In this document: positions 35,076-42,612 of the stretch, piece by piece | Numbering within the stretch: the stretch's first letter is position 1 | Layout of the letters: each line of letters begins with the position of its first letter | Assembly (NCBI GenBank): GCA_046153875.1 | Contig: JBJXFE010000073.1 | Coordinates: 62,001-126,000, forward strand | DNA: 64,000 nt | Direction of reading: 5' to 3' | DNA from: JBJXFE01 sp046153875 | GTDB lineage: Bacteria; Planctomycetota; Phycisphaerae; Phycisphaerales; UBA1924 | Translations under genes and position numbers: made by a program | Notes under the pieces: model-generated | Seen by the model: only the letters and a program-made list of their open reading frames with translations | Database searches by the model: none | What the model was told of the DNA's origin: nothing

Positions 35076-35240
35076 CGGCTCCGCTCCTCTGACGCTCATT
35101 CAACCGGACCTAACCGATCCCGCATCGTGCGATGCGACCGGATCCGCCGCCCCGCCGCCACGGGGCAGGGGTTCATCGGCCTGAAAGCGACCGTGCTACG
35201 CATCGTAGCGCGTGAATGTTCCCCCTCCGACCATGCGCTC

Positions 35241-36254
35241 TCACACGCCAAGCGACCGCATCGCCCCGAGAATCAGCCCGTGTTCGCGCGCGGGCGCGCA
35301 CAGGATCCCCTGGTTCTTCTCCAGCCCGCGCCCGTGCGAGAAGTCCAGTTGCCGCCCCCGCGCGTCCGTCACCGCGCACCCCGATTCGGACGCGATCAGG
35401 GCCCCGGCCGCGTGGTCCCAGATCCGCTCGACGTACCCCTTGCGCGTGGGCAGCCGCAGGTACGCGTCCGCCTGGCCCCGCGCGACCACCGCGTACTTGC
35501 ATTGACTGTCGATCTGAACCAGTTCGTGCCTGGTCCCGGCCTGCGCATCCACCGCCTGCATCACGCGGTCCGTCTCCGTCAGGTTCGTATGAGATTTCTC
35601 GACCGATGCGCACAGCCGGATCGGCTCGCGCTCCGCTCGCTCCGGCCGCAGCAGCTTCACCGGGTGCGCCGAGGACTGGTCCGACGGCAGCTCATACGTC
35701 CCCCCGCCGCGGATCGCGAAGTACAGGCTCCCGTGCCGATCCGGCCGATCCAGCGGCATCGACAGGTCCCGCGGCAGGCCCGGCCCCGCCAGCACGCCCA
35801 CGACAGGCTCGCCCCGCTCGATATACGCCAGCGCTACCGCGTACTGCTCCCCGCGCAGAAAGCCCTTGGTCCCGTCGATCGGGTCGAGCGTCCAGAACCC
35901 CGTGTGGTGCGTGTCGGCCGCGCCTGTGTCGATGGCGTCCAGCAGCTCCGGCTCTGTCGCCTCGGGCCATACCTCCCGCGCAGCCGCCAGCGTCGCGTCG
36001 AGCTGCGCCGCGTGCTCCGGGTTCCGCAGGTACGCGCTCGTCTCTTCACCGACGAGGATCACGTTTCCCAGCCGCTCGCTGAGCCGCTTCGCCACCACCG
36101 CCTGGCTCGCGAAGTCCGCGACCGTCACCGGGCTGTCATCCGCCTTGGTGATCGCGCGCAGCTTCCCCATGTTCGCCTGCACCAATCGGCAGACGCGGCT
36201 CGCATCGGCGACGGCCCGGATCGCGGCCTCAAGCAACGCGGCGTGGTCGTGCAT
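35241..36254 (-). CDS. cysQ: 3'(2'),5'-bisphosphate nucleotidase (PAP phosphatase, HAL2/CysQ-like)
   Basis: Inositol-monophosphatase-superfamily enzyme of 337 residues that hydrolyses 3'-phosphoadenosine 5'-phosphate to AMP and phosphate. Motif 1 WTLDPIDGTKGFLRGEQYAVALAY carries the metal-binding Asp-Pro-Ile-Asp-Gly-Thr, a Glu pair lies in LVGEETSAY, and motif 2 is RIWDHAAGALIASESG near residue 295. The TKGFLRGEQYA context is that of the HAL2/SAL1 branch. It would remove PAP after sulfotransfer. It starts with ATG 36254; ribosome site is weak. Reading with cysC and sat 1.3-3.2 kb away suggests sulfation. Confidence 0.9.
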   Translation of the reverse strand: MHDHAALLEAAIRAVADASRVCRLVQANMGKLRAITKADDSPVTVADFASQAVVAKRLSERLGNVILVGEETSAYLRNPEHAAQLDATLAAAREVWPEATEPELLDAIDTGAADTHHTGFWTLDPIDGTKGFLRGEQYAVALAYIERGEPVVGVLAGPGLPRDLSMPLDRPDRHGSLYFAIRGGGTYELPSDQSSAHPVKLLRPERAEREPIRLCASVEKSHTNLTETDRVMQAVDAQAGTRHELVQIDSQCKYAVVARGQADAYLRLPTRKGYVERIWDHAAGALIASESGCAVTDARGRQLDFSHGRGLEKNQGILCAPAREHGLILGAMRSLGV

Positions 36255-36277
36255 GGGGCATTGTTGCCCTACCCGCC

Positions 36278-36349
36278 CTTGTGGCACAGCCGCCCCGCTT
36301 CGTTCCCGCTTCCTACCACTGCTTGTAGCACAGCCGTCCCGGCTGTGCT
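36278..36349. repeat. REP-like palindrome with a degenerate second copy
   Basis: AGCACAGCC-GTCCC-GGCTGTGCT at 36327-36349 is a perfect 9-bp stem with a five-base loop, preceded by TGT and followed by CTAC. A partial copy, TTGTGGCACAGCCGCCCC, lies at 36279-36296. Palindromes of this kind (TAGCACAGxCxTCCxGxCTGTG) are recurrent in planctomycete and related genomes and behave like REP elements or transcript ends. It fills the gap between the PAP phosphatase and the methylase. Confidence 0.75.
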
Positions 36350-36433
36350 CTACCCACCCTCATCTCACTGGCGGCTCTCTTCCTTGATCCAGCTGCGCGG
36401 GCTTTCCTCCCGCGAACGGTACACTCGCGCCGC

Positions 36434-37558
36434 GTGATCAAGTACATCGGCTCCAAACGCACGCTGATCCCCGTCATCCTCGACGCGATCCGCGCCGCCG
36501 CGCCGAACGCTGCGACCGTTCTCGACTTGTTCTCGGGCACCTCCCGCGTCGGCCACGCCCTCAAGGCCGCGGGGTACCGCGTGCTCGCCAACGACCACAA
36601 CGCTTACGCGGCCACGCTGGCGACGTGCTACGTGCAGGCCGACGCCGAGGACATCCTGCCCGACGCCGAGCGGCTCGTCCGCGAGTTCAACGCTCTGCCC
36701 GGCTCGCCCGGGTACTTCACCGAGACGTTCTGCGTGAAGTCCCGCTACATCCAGCCGAAGAACGGCGAGCGCATCGACGCGATCCGCGAAGCGATCGCGG
36801 CCAAGACCCTCGAACCCGAGCTCGAGGCCGTCATGCTCACGTCGCTGATGGAGGCCGCCGACCGAGTGGACTCCACGACCGGGCTCCAGATGGCCTACCT
36901 GAAGGACTGGGCTCCGCGCGCGTTCAACGACCTCGAACTCCGCGTGCCCCGCGTCCTGCCGCGCGCCGCGCACGGCAAGGGCCGGGCCCACGCCATCGAC
37001 GCGTTCGACGCGGCCACGCAGCTCGACGCCGACGCCGCCTACATCGACCCGCCGTACAACCAACACTCCTACCTGGGCAACTACCACGTCTGGGAGTCGC
37101 TGGTCCGCTGGGACAAGCCGCCGGTCTACGGCGTGGCGTGCAAGCGAATCGATGTGAAGGATCGCCGGAGCGTCTTCAACTCGCGCCCGATGTTCGCGGA
37201 CGCGATGCGCCGCCTTCTCGCGACCGTCCGCGCGCCGACCTTAATCGTGTCGTTCAGCAACGAGGGGTACCTGACGCGCGACGAGCTCGAGGCAATGCTC
37301 GGCTCACTGTGGCACGGCACGTCCCGCGTGACCGTCATCGAACGCGACTACCCCCGTTACGTCGGGGCCCGTATCGGCATCCACAACCCGCGGGGCGAGA
37401 AGGTCGGCACCGTGAGCCACGTGCGGAACAGGGAGTTCCTTTACGTCGCCACGCGCCTGGCCAGCGTCCATCCGATGCACGAGAGACCCGGCGCAGGGCC
37501 AACCGATGTCAAGGGCTGCGGCGCCGCGGCCGATGGCGTTCTCACATCGGGCGGATGA
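36434..37558 (+). CDS. D12-class adenine-specific DNA methyltransferase (orphan)
   Basis: N6-adenine DNA methyltransferase, 374 residues, DpnM/Dam-like alpha arrangement. Motif I is VLDLFSGTSRVGHALKAAGYR (near residue 31), preceded by IKYIGSKRTLIPVIL, and the catalytic motif IV is YIDPPYNQHSYLGNYHVWE (near 204). VIVSFSNEGYLTRDEL is motif VII-like. No restriction endonuclease or specificity gene is adjacent, so it looks like a solitary methylase. The start is GTG with no visible ribosome site. Its end overlaps the convergent cysC gene by 17 nt. The tail past residue 345 is unique and may be unstructured. Confidence 0.9.
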   Translation: MIKYIGSKRTLIPVILDAIRAAAPNAATVLDLFSGTSRVGHALKAAGYRVLANDHNAYAATLATCYVQADAEDILPDAERLVREFNALPGSPGYFTETFCVKSRYIQPKNGERIDAIREAIAAKTLEPELEAVMLTSLMEAADRVDSTTGLQMAYLKDWAPRAFNDLELRVPRVLPRAAHGKGRAHAIDAFDAATQLDADAAYIDPPYNQHSYLGNYHVWESLVRWDKPPVYGVACKRIDVKDRRSVFNSRPMFADAMRRLLATVRAPTLIVSFSNEGYLTRDELEAMLGSLWHGTSRVTVIERDYPRYVGARIGIHNPRGEKVGTVSHVRNREFLYVATRLASVHPMHERPGAGPTDVKGCGAAADGVLTSGG

Positions 37559-38171
37559 CGCCCCGCGCGACCAGCAACTCCAGGCACGCCTTCACGCTCT
37601 CCTCCACGCTCATCGTCGCGGGCTTGAGCACCAACTCCGGCTTGAGCGGCGCCTCGTACGGGTCGTCGATCCCCGTGAACCCCTTGAGCTCGCCGGCCCG
37701 GGCCTTCTTGTAGAGCCCCTTCGGGTCGCGCTGCTCGCACACCTCGATGGGCGCGTCGGCGAAGACCTCCAGAAACGGGATCGCCCCGGCCTTGTCCTTC
37801 TCGTGCAGCTCGCGGGCCAGGTCGCGGTCCTTGCGGTACGGGCTGATGAAGCTCGTCAGCGCCACGCACCCGCTGTCCGCGAACAGCTTGGCCACCTCGC
37901 CGATCCGCCGGATGTTCTCCGCCCGGTCCTCGGCGCTGAACCCCAGGTTCTTGTTCAGCCCGAAACGGATGTTGTCCCCGTCGAGCCGGTAGCAGTGGAC
38001 GCCGCGCTGCACCAGCACCTGCTCCAGGGCGGATGCGATCGTGCTCTTGCCGCTGGCCGAGAGCCCCGTGAACCACAGCGTCGCCCCCTTCGCCTTGAGC
38101 AGCCGCCAGCGCTCATCCCGCGTAAACGCCCCGGCGTGCCAGTGGATGTTGGTCGATTTGACTGCGGTCAC
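37542..38171 (-). CDS. cysC: Adenylyl-sulfate kinase
   Basis: Phosphorylates adenosine 5'-phosphosulfate to PAPS. The 209-residue length is usual. P-loop GLSASGKST is at residues 36-44; conserved DGDNIRFGLNKNLGFSAEDRAENIRRIGEVAKLF, FISPYRKDRD, EVFADAPIEVCEQRDPKGLYKKARAGELKGFTGIDDPYEAP follow. GTG 38171 has AAGGAG seven bases upstream. It is divergent from sat (106 nt apart) and therefore shares an upstream region rather than an operon. Together with Sat it makes PAPS; PAPS is used either for sulfate assimilation or for sulfation. Confidence 0.96.
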   Translation of the reverse strand: MTAVKSTNIHWHAGAFTRDERWRLLKAKGATLWFTGLSASGKSTIASALEQVLVQRGVHCYRLDGDNIRFGLNKNLGFSAEDRAENIRRIGEVAKLFADSGCVALTSFISPYRKDRDLARELHEKDKAGAIPFLEVFADAPIEVCEQRDPKGLYKKARAGELKGFTGIDDPYEAPLKPELVLKPATMSVEESVKACLELLVARGVIRPM

Positions 38172-38277
38172 GGGTTGCTCCTTGGAAGGGGCGGGAGTGT
38201 AGCGCCGAGCCACTGTCGATTGCCCATTGCCCAACGCCCTGTCCGCCCTATGCTGGCCTCCCCCACGGAGGCCTTCC

Positions 38278-39447
38278 ATGAAGAATCTCATCGCGCCCCA
38301 CGGCGGCACATTGGTTGACCGGGTCGTCACGGGCGATCGCGCCGCCCAGCTCCGCCGCGAGGCCGCCTCACTCCCCACGATCGCTCTGACCGCCAAGCAG
38401 TCGTGCGACCTCGAGCTCATCGCTGTCGGCGGGTTCTCCCCGCTCACCGGCTTCATGGGCGAAGCCGACTTCAAGAGCGTCTGCACCTCGATGAAGCTCG
38501 CCAGCGGCCGCACCTGGTCGATCCCGATCCTCCTCTCCGTCGCCAAGGGCACCGAGCCGAAGGTCGGTGCCCGCGTCGCCCTCGTCGCCCCCAACGGCAC
38601 GCTCCAAGCCGTCATGACCGTGAGCGAGACCTTCGCCCACGACAAGAAGCTCGAAATCCCCAGCGTCTTCCGCACCGAGGACCCCGCCCACCCCGGCGTC
38701 GCCCAGGTGCAGGCCGAGGGGGACATCTGCCTCACCGGGCCAGTCGACGTCCTGACCGTCAGCGTCGATCCCGCCGGCCCCGAGGCCTTCACCGACCGCC
38801 GGCTCACGCCCGCGCACGTCCGGGCCGACTTCGCGAAGCGCGGCTGGAAGCGCGTCGTCGCCTTCCAGACCCGCAACCCCATCCACCGCGCCCATGAGTA
38901 CGTCTGCAAGTGCGCCCAGGAGGTCTGCGACGGCCTGCTCATCCACCCACTCGTCGGCGAGACGAAGAAGGGCGACATCCCCGCGGACGTGCGCATGCGC
39001 GCCATCGACGCGCTCGTGGCGAAGTACTTCAACGCCGCCACCACGATGGTCAGCGTCCTCCCGGCCGCGATGCGCTACGCCGGCCCGCGCGAAGCCATCC
39101 ACCACGCGATCATGCGGAAGAACTACGGCTGCTCGCACTTCATCGTCGGGCGCGACCACGCCGGCGTCGGCAACTACTACGGCACCTACGACGCCCAGAA
39201 GATCTTCGACGAGATCGACCAGCGCGACCTGGCCATCGAGCCCATGATGTTCGAGCACACCGGATACAGCAAGTCCTACGGCGGCATGGTCTCGGGCAAG
39301 TCCTACCCGAAGATCGAGGGCGACATCATCAACCTCAGCGGCACCGCCGTGCGCGACCTGCTCGCCAAGGGGGAGCGCCCGCCCGCGGAGTTCAGCCGCC
39401 CGGAAGTCGCCGACGTGCTCATCGAGTGGGCCCGCGCGGCACGGTGA
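38278..39447 (+). CDS. sat: Sulfate adenylyltransferase (ATP sulfurylase, Sat type)
   Basis: Makes APS from ATP and sulfate in the cytoplasm. The 389-residue enzyme is the single-subunit Sat type, not CysDN. The active-site motif QTRNPIHRAHEYV is near residue 197, GRDHAGVGNYYGTYDAQ near 290, and GTAVRDLLAKGERPPAEF at the end. An ATG at 38278 has CGGAGG eight bases upstream. Its convergent neighbour is a zinc-ribbon membrane protein 30 nt away. Paired with cysC on the other strand, and with PAP phosphatase, it completes PAPS supply. Confidence 0.96.
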   Translation: MKNLIAPHGGTLVDRVVTGDRAAQLRREAASLPTIALTAKQSCDLELIAVGGFSPLTGFMGEADFKSVCTSMKLASGRTWSIPILLSVAKGTEPKVGARVALVAPNGTLQAVMTVSETFAHDKKLEIPSVFRTEDPAHPGVAQVQAEGDICLTGPVDVLTVSVDPAGPEAFTDRRLTPAHVRADFAKRGWKRVVAFQTRNPIHRAHEYVCKCAQEVCDGLLIHPLVGETKKGDIPADVRMRAIDALVAKYFNAATTMVSVLPAAMRYAGPREAIHHAIMRKNYGCSHFIVGRDHAGVGNYYGTYDAQKIFDEIDQRDLAIEPMMFEHTGYSKSYGGMVSGKSYPKIEGDIINLSGTAVRDLLAKGERPPAEFSRPEVADVLIEWARAAR

Positions 39448-39451
39448 CGGC

Positions 39452-39473
39452 CCTCGCGCGCGGACGCGCGGAG
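39452..39473. terminator. Possible bidirectional terminator hairpin between convergent genes
   Basis: CTCGCGCG-CGGA-CGCGCGGAG forms a GC stem with one bulge in the 30-nt gap between sat and the zinc-ribbon gene. No clear T-run is present on either side. Confidence 0.3.
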
Positions 39474-39477
39474 AGTC

Positions 39478-39972
39478 TCAATCGAGAACCTGCGCCAGCC
39501 CCAGGCCGAACAGCGCGTGGACCAGTCCCACGGCCACAAAGACCGCCCACGCGATCTTCCATTGCCGGGCACGCGCGATCCGGTTCCACGTCGAGCGCCG
39601 ACGCCGGACCAGCCAGGTCAGGCCGCCGCCGCACACCGCGGCCAACGCCAGGAACGACCCGAGAATCTCCAGAATGCTCAGCATCGCCCCGCCCGTCCGC
39701 GGCGGGTTGAACGCGGTCATCACGCACATCAGCAGCGCCACCACGCCGTCGAACCCGATCGCCAGCGACAACGCGATCACCGCCAGCGCCCACGGCCCGA
39801 TCGCCAGGTTCTCCGAGCCGACCTGGAGGTGAAGCCTCGCGGCGCACTCCGGGCAGACCGCCCGGGGGACGCCCCGCAGGTTGTACCCGCAGACCGGGCA
39901 CGAAGCGTCGCGCGTCGCCGCCCACGCGATCAGGGCGCTGTCGTCGTCGGGGTGTGCGTCGGTCGCGGGCAT
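39478..39972 (-). CDS. Zinc-ribbon membrane protein of unknown function
   Basis: Protein of 164 residues. A short cytoplasmic start contains CPVCGYNLRGVPRAVCPEC, a four-cysteine zinc ribbon (about residues 25-43). Three or four hydrophobic segments follow: LAIGPWALAVIALSLAIGFDGVVALLM, LSILEILGSFLALAAVCGGGLTWLV and WAVFVAVGLVHALFGLGLAQVL. The ribbon is nearly the same as in the gene at 51172 (CGWCRYDLTGVPANRCPEC), so these are planctomycete-type ribbon proteins. The function is unknown. ATG 39972 is the only sensible start; the ribosome site is weak. Confidence 0.72.
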   Translation of the reverse strand: MPATDAHPDDDSALIAWAATRDASCPVCGYNLRGVPRAVCPECAARLHLQVGSENLAIGPWALAVIALSLAIGFDGVVALLMCVMTAFNPPRTGGAMLSILEILGSFLALAAVCGGGLTWLVRRRRSTWNRIARARQWKIAWAVFVAVGLVHALFGLGLAQVLD

Positions 39973-40043
39973 GGTGCTCGGCGACCAGCTTACGCCCGGC
40001 AGCGGCGAGAGTTCGAGTATCGACGCCGCATCGGCGAGGGCGC

Positions 40044-41243
40044 CTAGCCCTCGGTCTGCGGCTTCATCGCCATCGTCACCTGCGAGCCGTACACGGGGTA
40101 GTCGATCCGGCAGCGGTGCCCGCGGAACCGCGCGGCGTCCAGACCCATCGCGTCGAAGGCGTGCCGGATCATCTCGGCGTACCGCGGCACGTCGAGCGAC
40201 CGCCACCGCGCCGGGCCCAGGCCCAGGGGCTCGATCGCTTCGGACATGTCGAGCTGGTCCAGGTCGCGCGACGCGTCGTTGACGTTGGCGGCGCCCTCGA
40301 AACTGGTGTCGTAGATCCGCAGCGCCGGGTCGGCGCCGGGGAAGAGATCCTCGTGCACCAGGGCGTCGAACTGCAGGACCTTCGCGCACGTCACGACCTC
40401 AGCGAAAAAATAGCTCAGGCGGTTCGAGCCCGCGGGCAAGTAGCGCGGCAACTCCGGACGGTTCACCTCGCCAAAGACCAGGTCGCCGGCCGAGTCCGGC
40501 CCGAACCCCGCATCATCCAGCACATAGTGGACCACCTCGCCCGCCCGCTGCACACGGACCCGCGGCGGCGGATCGGAGCAGAACTCCCTCAGCAGCAGGT
40601 GCTCGTGGTCCTCGACGGGTGTGCCGCCCAGCGACATCGGGTGGCGCTCCCCGTCGCCGGCCGAGAGCCGACGCGTCGTGAGCTTCACCCGCACCCCCGG
40701 GCGCAGCCGCTGGAGCCCGATCAGCCCGTTCACCCACGTGACGTCCACGTGCCGCCCGTCCACCGACGGCGACAACACCACCGTCGCCACGATCGCCTGG
40801 GCCTGGGCGCCCTTGAGCTGGCTGATCGCCTTGAACGCCGCCTGCTTGCGCCGCAGTTCGAACTCACGCCGCGCCTCGGGCACCCACGCGCTCACGATCG
40901 CGTCGAGCAGGCTCCGGTCACCAATCCGATCCCGGATCAGCACCTCGAACTCGCCGATCGCGGTCGACGCCTGCGTCACCGCCGCGGCCGCCGCCCCGCG
41001 CTTCGCCGCCGCACGGACCAGCCGACGCAGCGGCTCCGGCCCCGGCATCGCGTGCGCCGCCGCGATCGCGTCGCGCGCCCGCGTCGCCTTCAGCACCCGG
41101 CTCGTCAGGACCTTGTCGAGGCCCAGGGTTCGAGCCAACGCCTGCGGACCCGGAGCACGATCCTTGAAGGGCGCGATCACGTCCCGTATGGCCGAGACAA
41201 GCCGATCGCCGACCGCCAGAATCTCGGTCTCGATCACCACCAC
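40044..41243 (-). CDS. Conserved-looking protein of unknown function with HTH-like N-terminus
   Basis: About 400 residues; I do not recognise the family. The N-terminal part reads PGPQALARTLGLDKVLTSRVLKATRA, which resembles a helix-turn-helix. A helical region and a mixed alpha/beta C-terminal domain (FEGAANVNDASRDLDQLDMSEAIEPLG, YPVYGSQVTMAMKP) follow. The upstream frame continues open to 41520, but this extension is of different composition, so I place the start at one of three adjacent GTG codons near 41243 with low certainty. Could be a regulator with a ligand-binding domain. It stands alone, flanked on one side by the zinc-ribbon gene and on the other by a long intergenic region. Confidence 0.6.
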   Translation of the reverse strand: MVVIETEILAVGDRLVSAIRDVIAPFKDRAPGPQALARTLGLDKVLTSRVLKATRARDAIAAAHAMPGPEPLRRLVRAAAKRGAAAAAVTQASTAIGEFEVLIRDRIGDRSLLDAIVSAWVPEARREFELRRKQAAFKAISQLKGAQAQAIVATVVLSPSVDGRHVDVTWVNGLIGLQRLRPGVRVKLTTRRLSAGDGERHPMSLGGTPVEDHEHLLLREFCSDPPPRVRVQRAGEVVHYVLDDAGFGPDSAGDLVFGEVNRPELPRYLPAGSNRLSYFFAEVVTCAKVLQFDALVHEDLFPGADPALRIYDTSFEGAANVNDASRDLDQLDMSEAIEPLGLGPARWRSLDVPRYAEMIRHAFDAMGLDAARFRGHRCRIDYPVYGSQVTMAMKPQTEG

Positions 41244-41566
41244 CGGAAGCCCACCAGACGGTGGTCCCAAGGGCTTCAGATTACGGTCAAGAAAGTTCGA
41301 CAACGTTGCCCCACGTTCTTGAAACGCTTCACGCCGTAACACGTGCGAATGTATGAGGATACACGGTCTAGACGACCCTCGCAGGATGGTACGGCTGGCC
41401 CTGTTTTGGGGTTCCCGGAAACTTTGATGCAACCCCATTGAACCTCGCCCGGTATCGACGTACCGTTGGAATGGAGCGGCTCCGTCAACGGTCCTCGTGG
41501 ACCAGCTGAATCGCCGAATCAACGGCGGCAGGGGTCCGGCGGGGCAGGCAACTCAGGAGGTGGACG
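41244..41566. other. Intergenic region with palindromic element
   Basis: Between the unknown gene and the first of three dockerin genes. It is less GC-rich than its surroundings and probably contains divergent promoters. A 29-nt imperfect palindrome lies at 41463-41491. No coding or RNA gene is evident, though the leftward frame is open through most of it. Confidence 0.5.
41463..41491. promoter_or_regulatory. 29-nt palindrome, possible operator
   Basis: CCGTTG...CAACGG encloses GGAGC-G-GCTCC; the two nested stems are symmetric about almost the same centre. It lies about 76 nt before the ATG of the dockerin gene at 41567. An operator for a dimeric regulator or an RNA hairpin would both fit. 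Confidence 0.35.
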
Positions 41567-42421
41567 ATGCGGGCGATGATGAGAGCAGCGTGGACGGCGG
41601 TCGGGCTGACGGCGCTTGCCACCGCCGCGACAGCCCAGACCGTTCTGATGAGCGAGGATTTCGAAGAAGGTGCCGGGGAGTGGACCGTCAACGGGATCCC
41701 CACGCTCTTCCCCGGCGCCGGCAACCCGGGCCAGGCCATCGGCCTCCCCTACGGCGACTTCTGGGGCGTCACGCTCCGCAACGAGACGCCGGGCAGCGTC
41801 GTTCTGGGCGACCTCACGCGCCACGGCGGAGCCCTCACCTTCGACCTCGACGTGAGCGTGCTCCAGCTCAACAACTGGATACCCAAGCCCATGCCGCCCG
41901 CGTGGTTCCCCTTCGTCATCGAGTTCGTCGACTACCCCGAGCCGGGGTCGATCGATCCGCCCGTGAGCGTCTATTACACCGGCCCGGGCCTGCCGCCCAC
42001 GGGCACCTGGGGGCACTACACCTTCAACGTCCCCGATACGACCTCCAAGACCCTCCCGCCCGGCTGGGGCGGGACCGGCGCCGAGCACCCCGTCACGCTC
42101 GAACCCATGCTCCCGCCGGGGCGCACGTACACGAGCGTCCTCCAGAATGTTAACGAGATGCGCTTCACCACGTTCGTGCCGGGCTATTTCTACATCGCCA
42201 ACTTCTGGGAAGTCGTGTTCGACAACGTGAACGTCACGGTCGAGGGCGGGACCTGCTACCCGGACTGCAACGAGAGCGGCAACCTCACCGTCGCCGACTT
42301 CGGCTGCTTCCAAGGCAAGTACGTGCTCGGCGACCTTTACGCCGACTGCAACGCGAGCGGCGCGCTCACCGTCGCAGACTTCGGGTGCTTCCAGGGCAAG
42401 TACGTCCTCGGGTGCCCGTGA
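41567..42421 (+). CDS. Secreted protein with GC-type dockerin pair
   Basis: Exported protein of 284 residues. Signal peptide about 1-23 (ATAQ). The body (about 25-215) begins VLMSEDFEEGAGEW, a start typical of beta-sandwich ligand domains in secreted planctomycete proteins (laminin-G or CBM-like), with LTFDLDVSVLQL and AFWEVVFDNVNVTVEGG-like strands. I cannot assign a family. Two dockerin repeats end it, ADCNESGNLTVADFGCF-like and ADCNASGALTVADFGCFQGKYVLGCP. A strong CAGGAGGTGG ribosome site precedes the ATG. It is first in a row of three codirectional dockerin genes. Confidence 0.85.
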   Translation: MRAMMRAAWTAVGLTALATAATAQTVLMSEDFEEGAGEWTVNGIPTLFPGAGNPGQAIGLPYGDFWGVTLRNETPGSVVLGDLTRHGGALTFDLDVSVLQLNNWIPKPMPPAWFPFVIEFVDYPEPGSIDPPVSVYYTGPGLPPTGTWGHYTFNVPDTTSKTLPPGWGGTGAEHPVTLEPMLPPGRTYTSVLQNVNEMRFTTFVPGYFYIANFWEVVFDNVNVTVEGGTCYPDCNESGNLTVADFGCFQGKYVLGDLYADCNASGALTVADFGCFQGKYVLGCP

Positions 42422-42519
42422 TGGCGGGCGGGGCGATGCGGTCTTTGTGATGGCATTCCGGGCGGCGTGTGATAGGCTAACGCCGTGGCCCGGCCCGCAC
42501 CGGTGATTCGAGAGTTCCA

Positions 42520-42584
42520 CCCCGATCATCCCCGAAGCGGTGATGATCGGGGCACGTCACGCGATGCCGAAATGATCGGGGCAC
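42520..42584. promoter_or_regulatory. Three copies of a 10-mer (ATGATCGGGG), one inverted, upstream of a dockerin gene
   Basis: CCCCGATCAT (42520-42529) is the inverse of ATGATCGGGG at 42543-42552 and again at 42572-42581, the last two both followed by CAC. Spacings of starts are 23 and 29 nt. The first two can form a stem. The array ends about 30 nt before the GTG of the propeller gene and may be a regulator-binding array or leader structure. Confidence 0.55.
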
Positions 42585-42612
42585 CCGGCGAGCGGGGTAT
42601 GGAGGCTTTCGT

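Noticed and set aside
37542..39044. A 500-residue fusion of an antisense frame of sat with cysC
   Set aside because: Only the last 209 residues match adenylyl-sulfate kinase, starting at a GTG with a good ribosome site.
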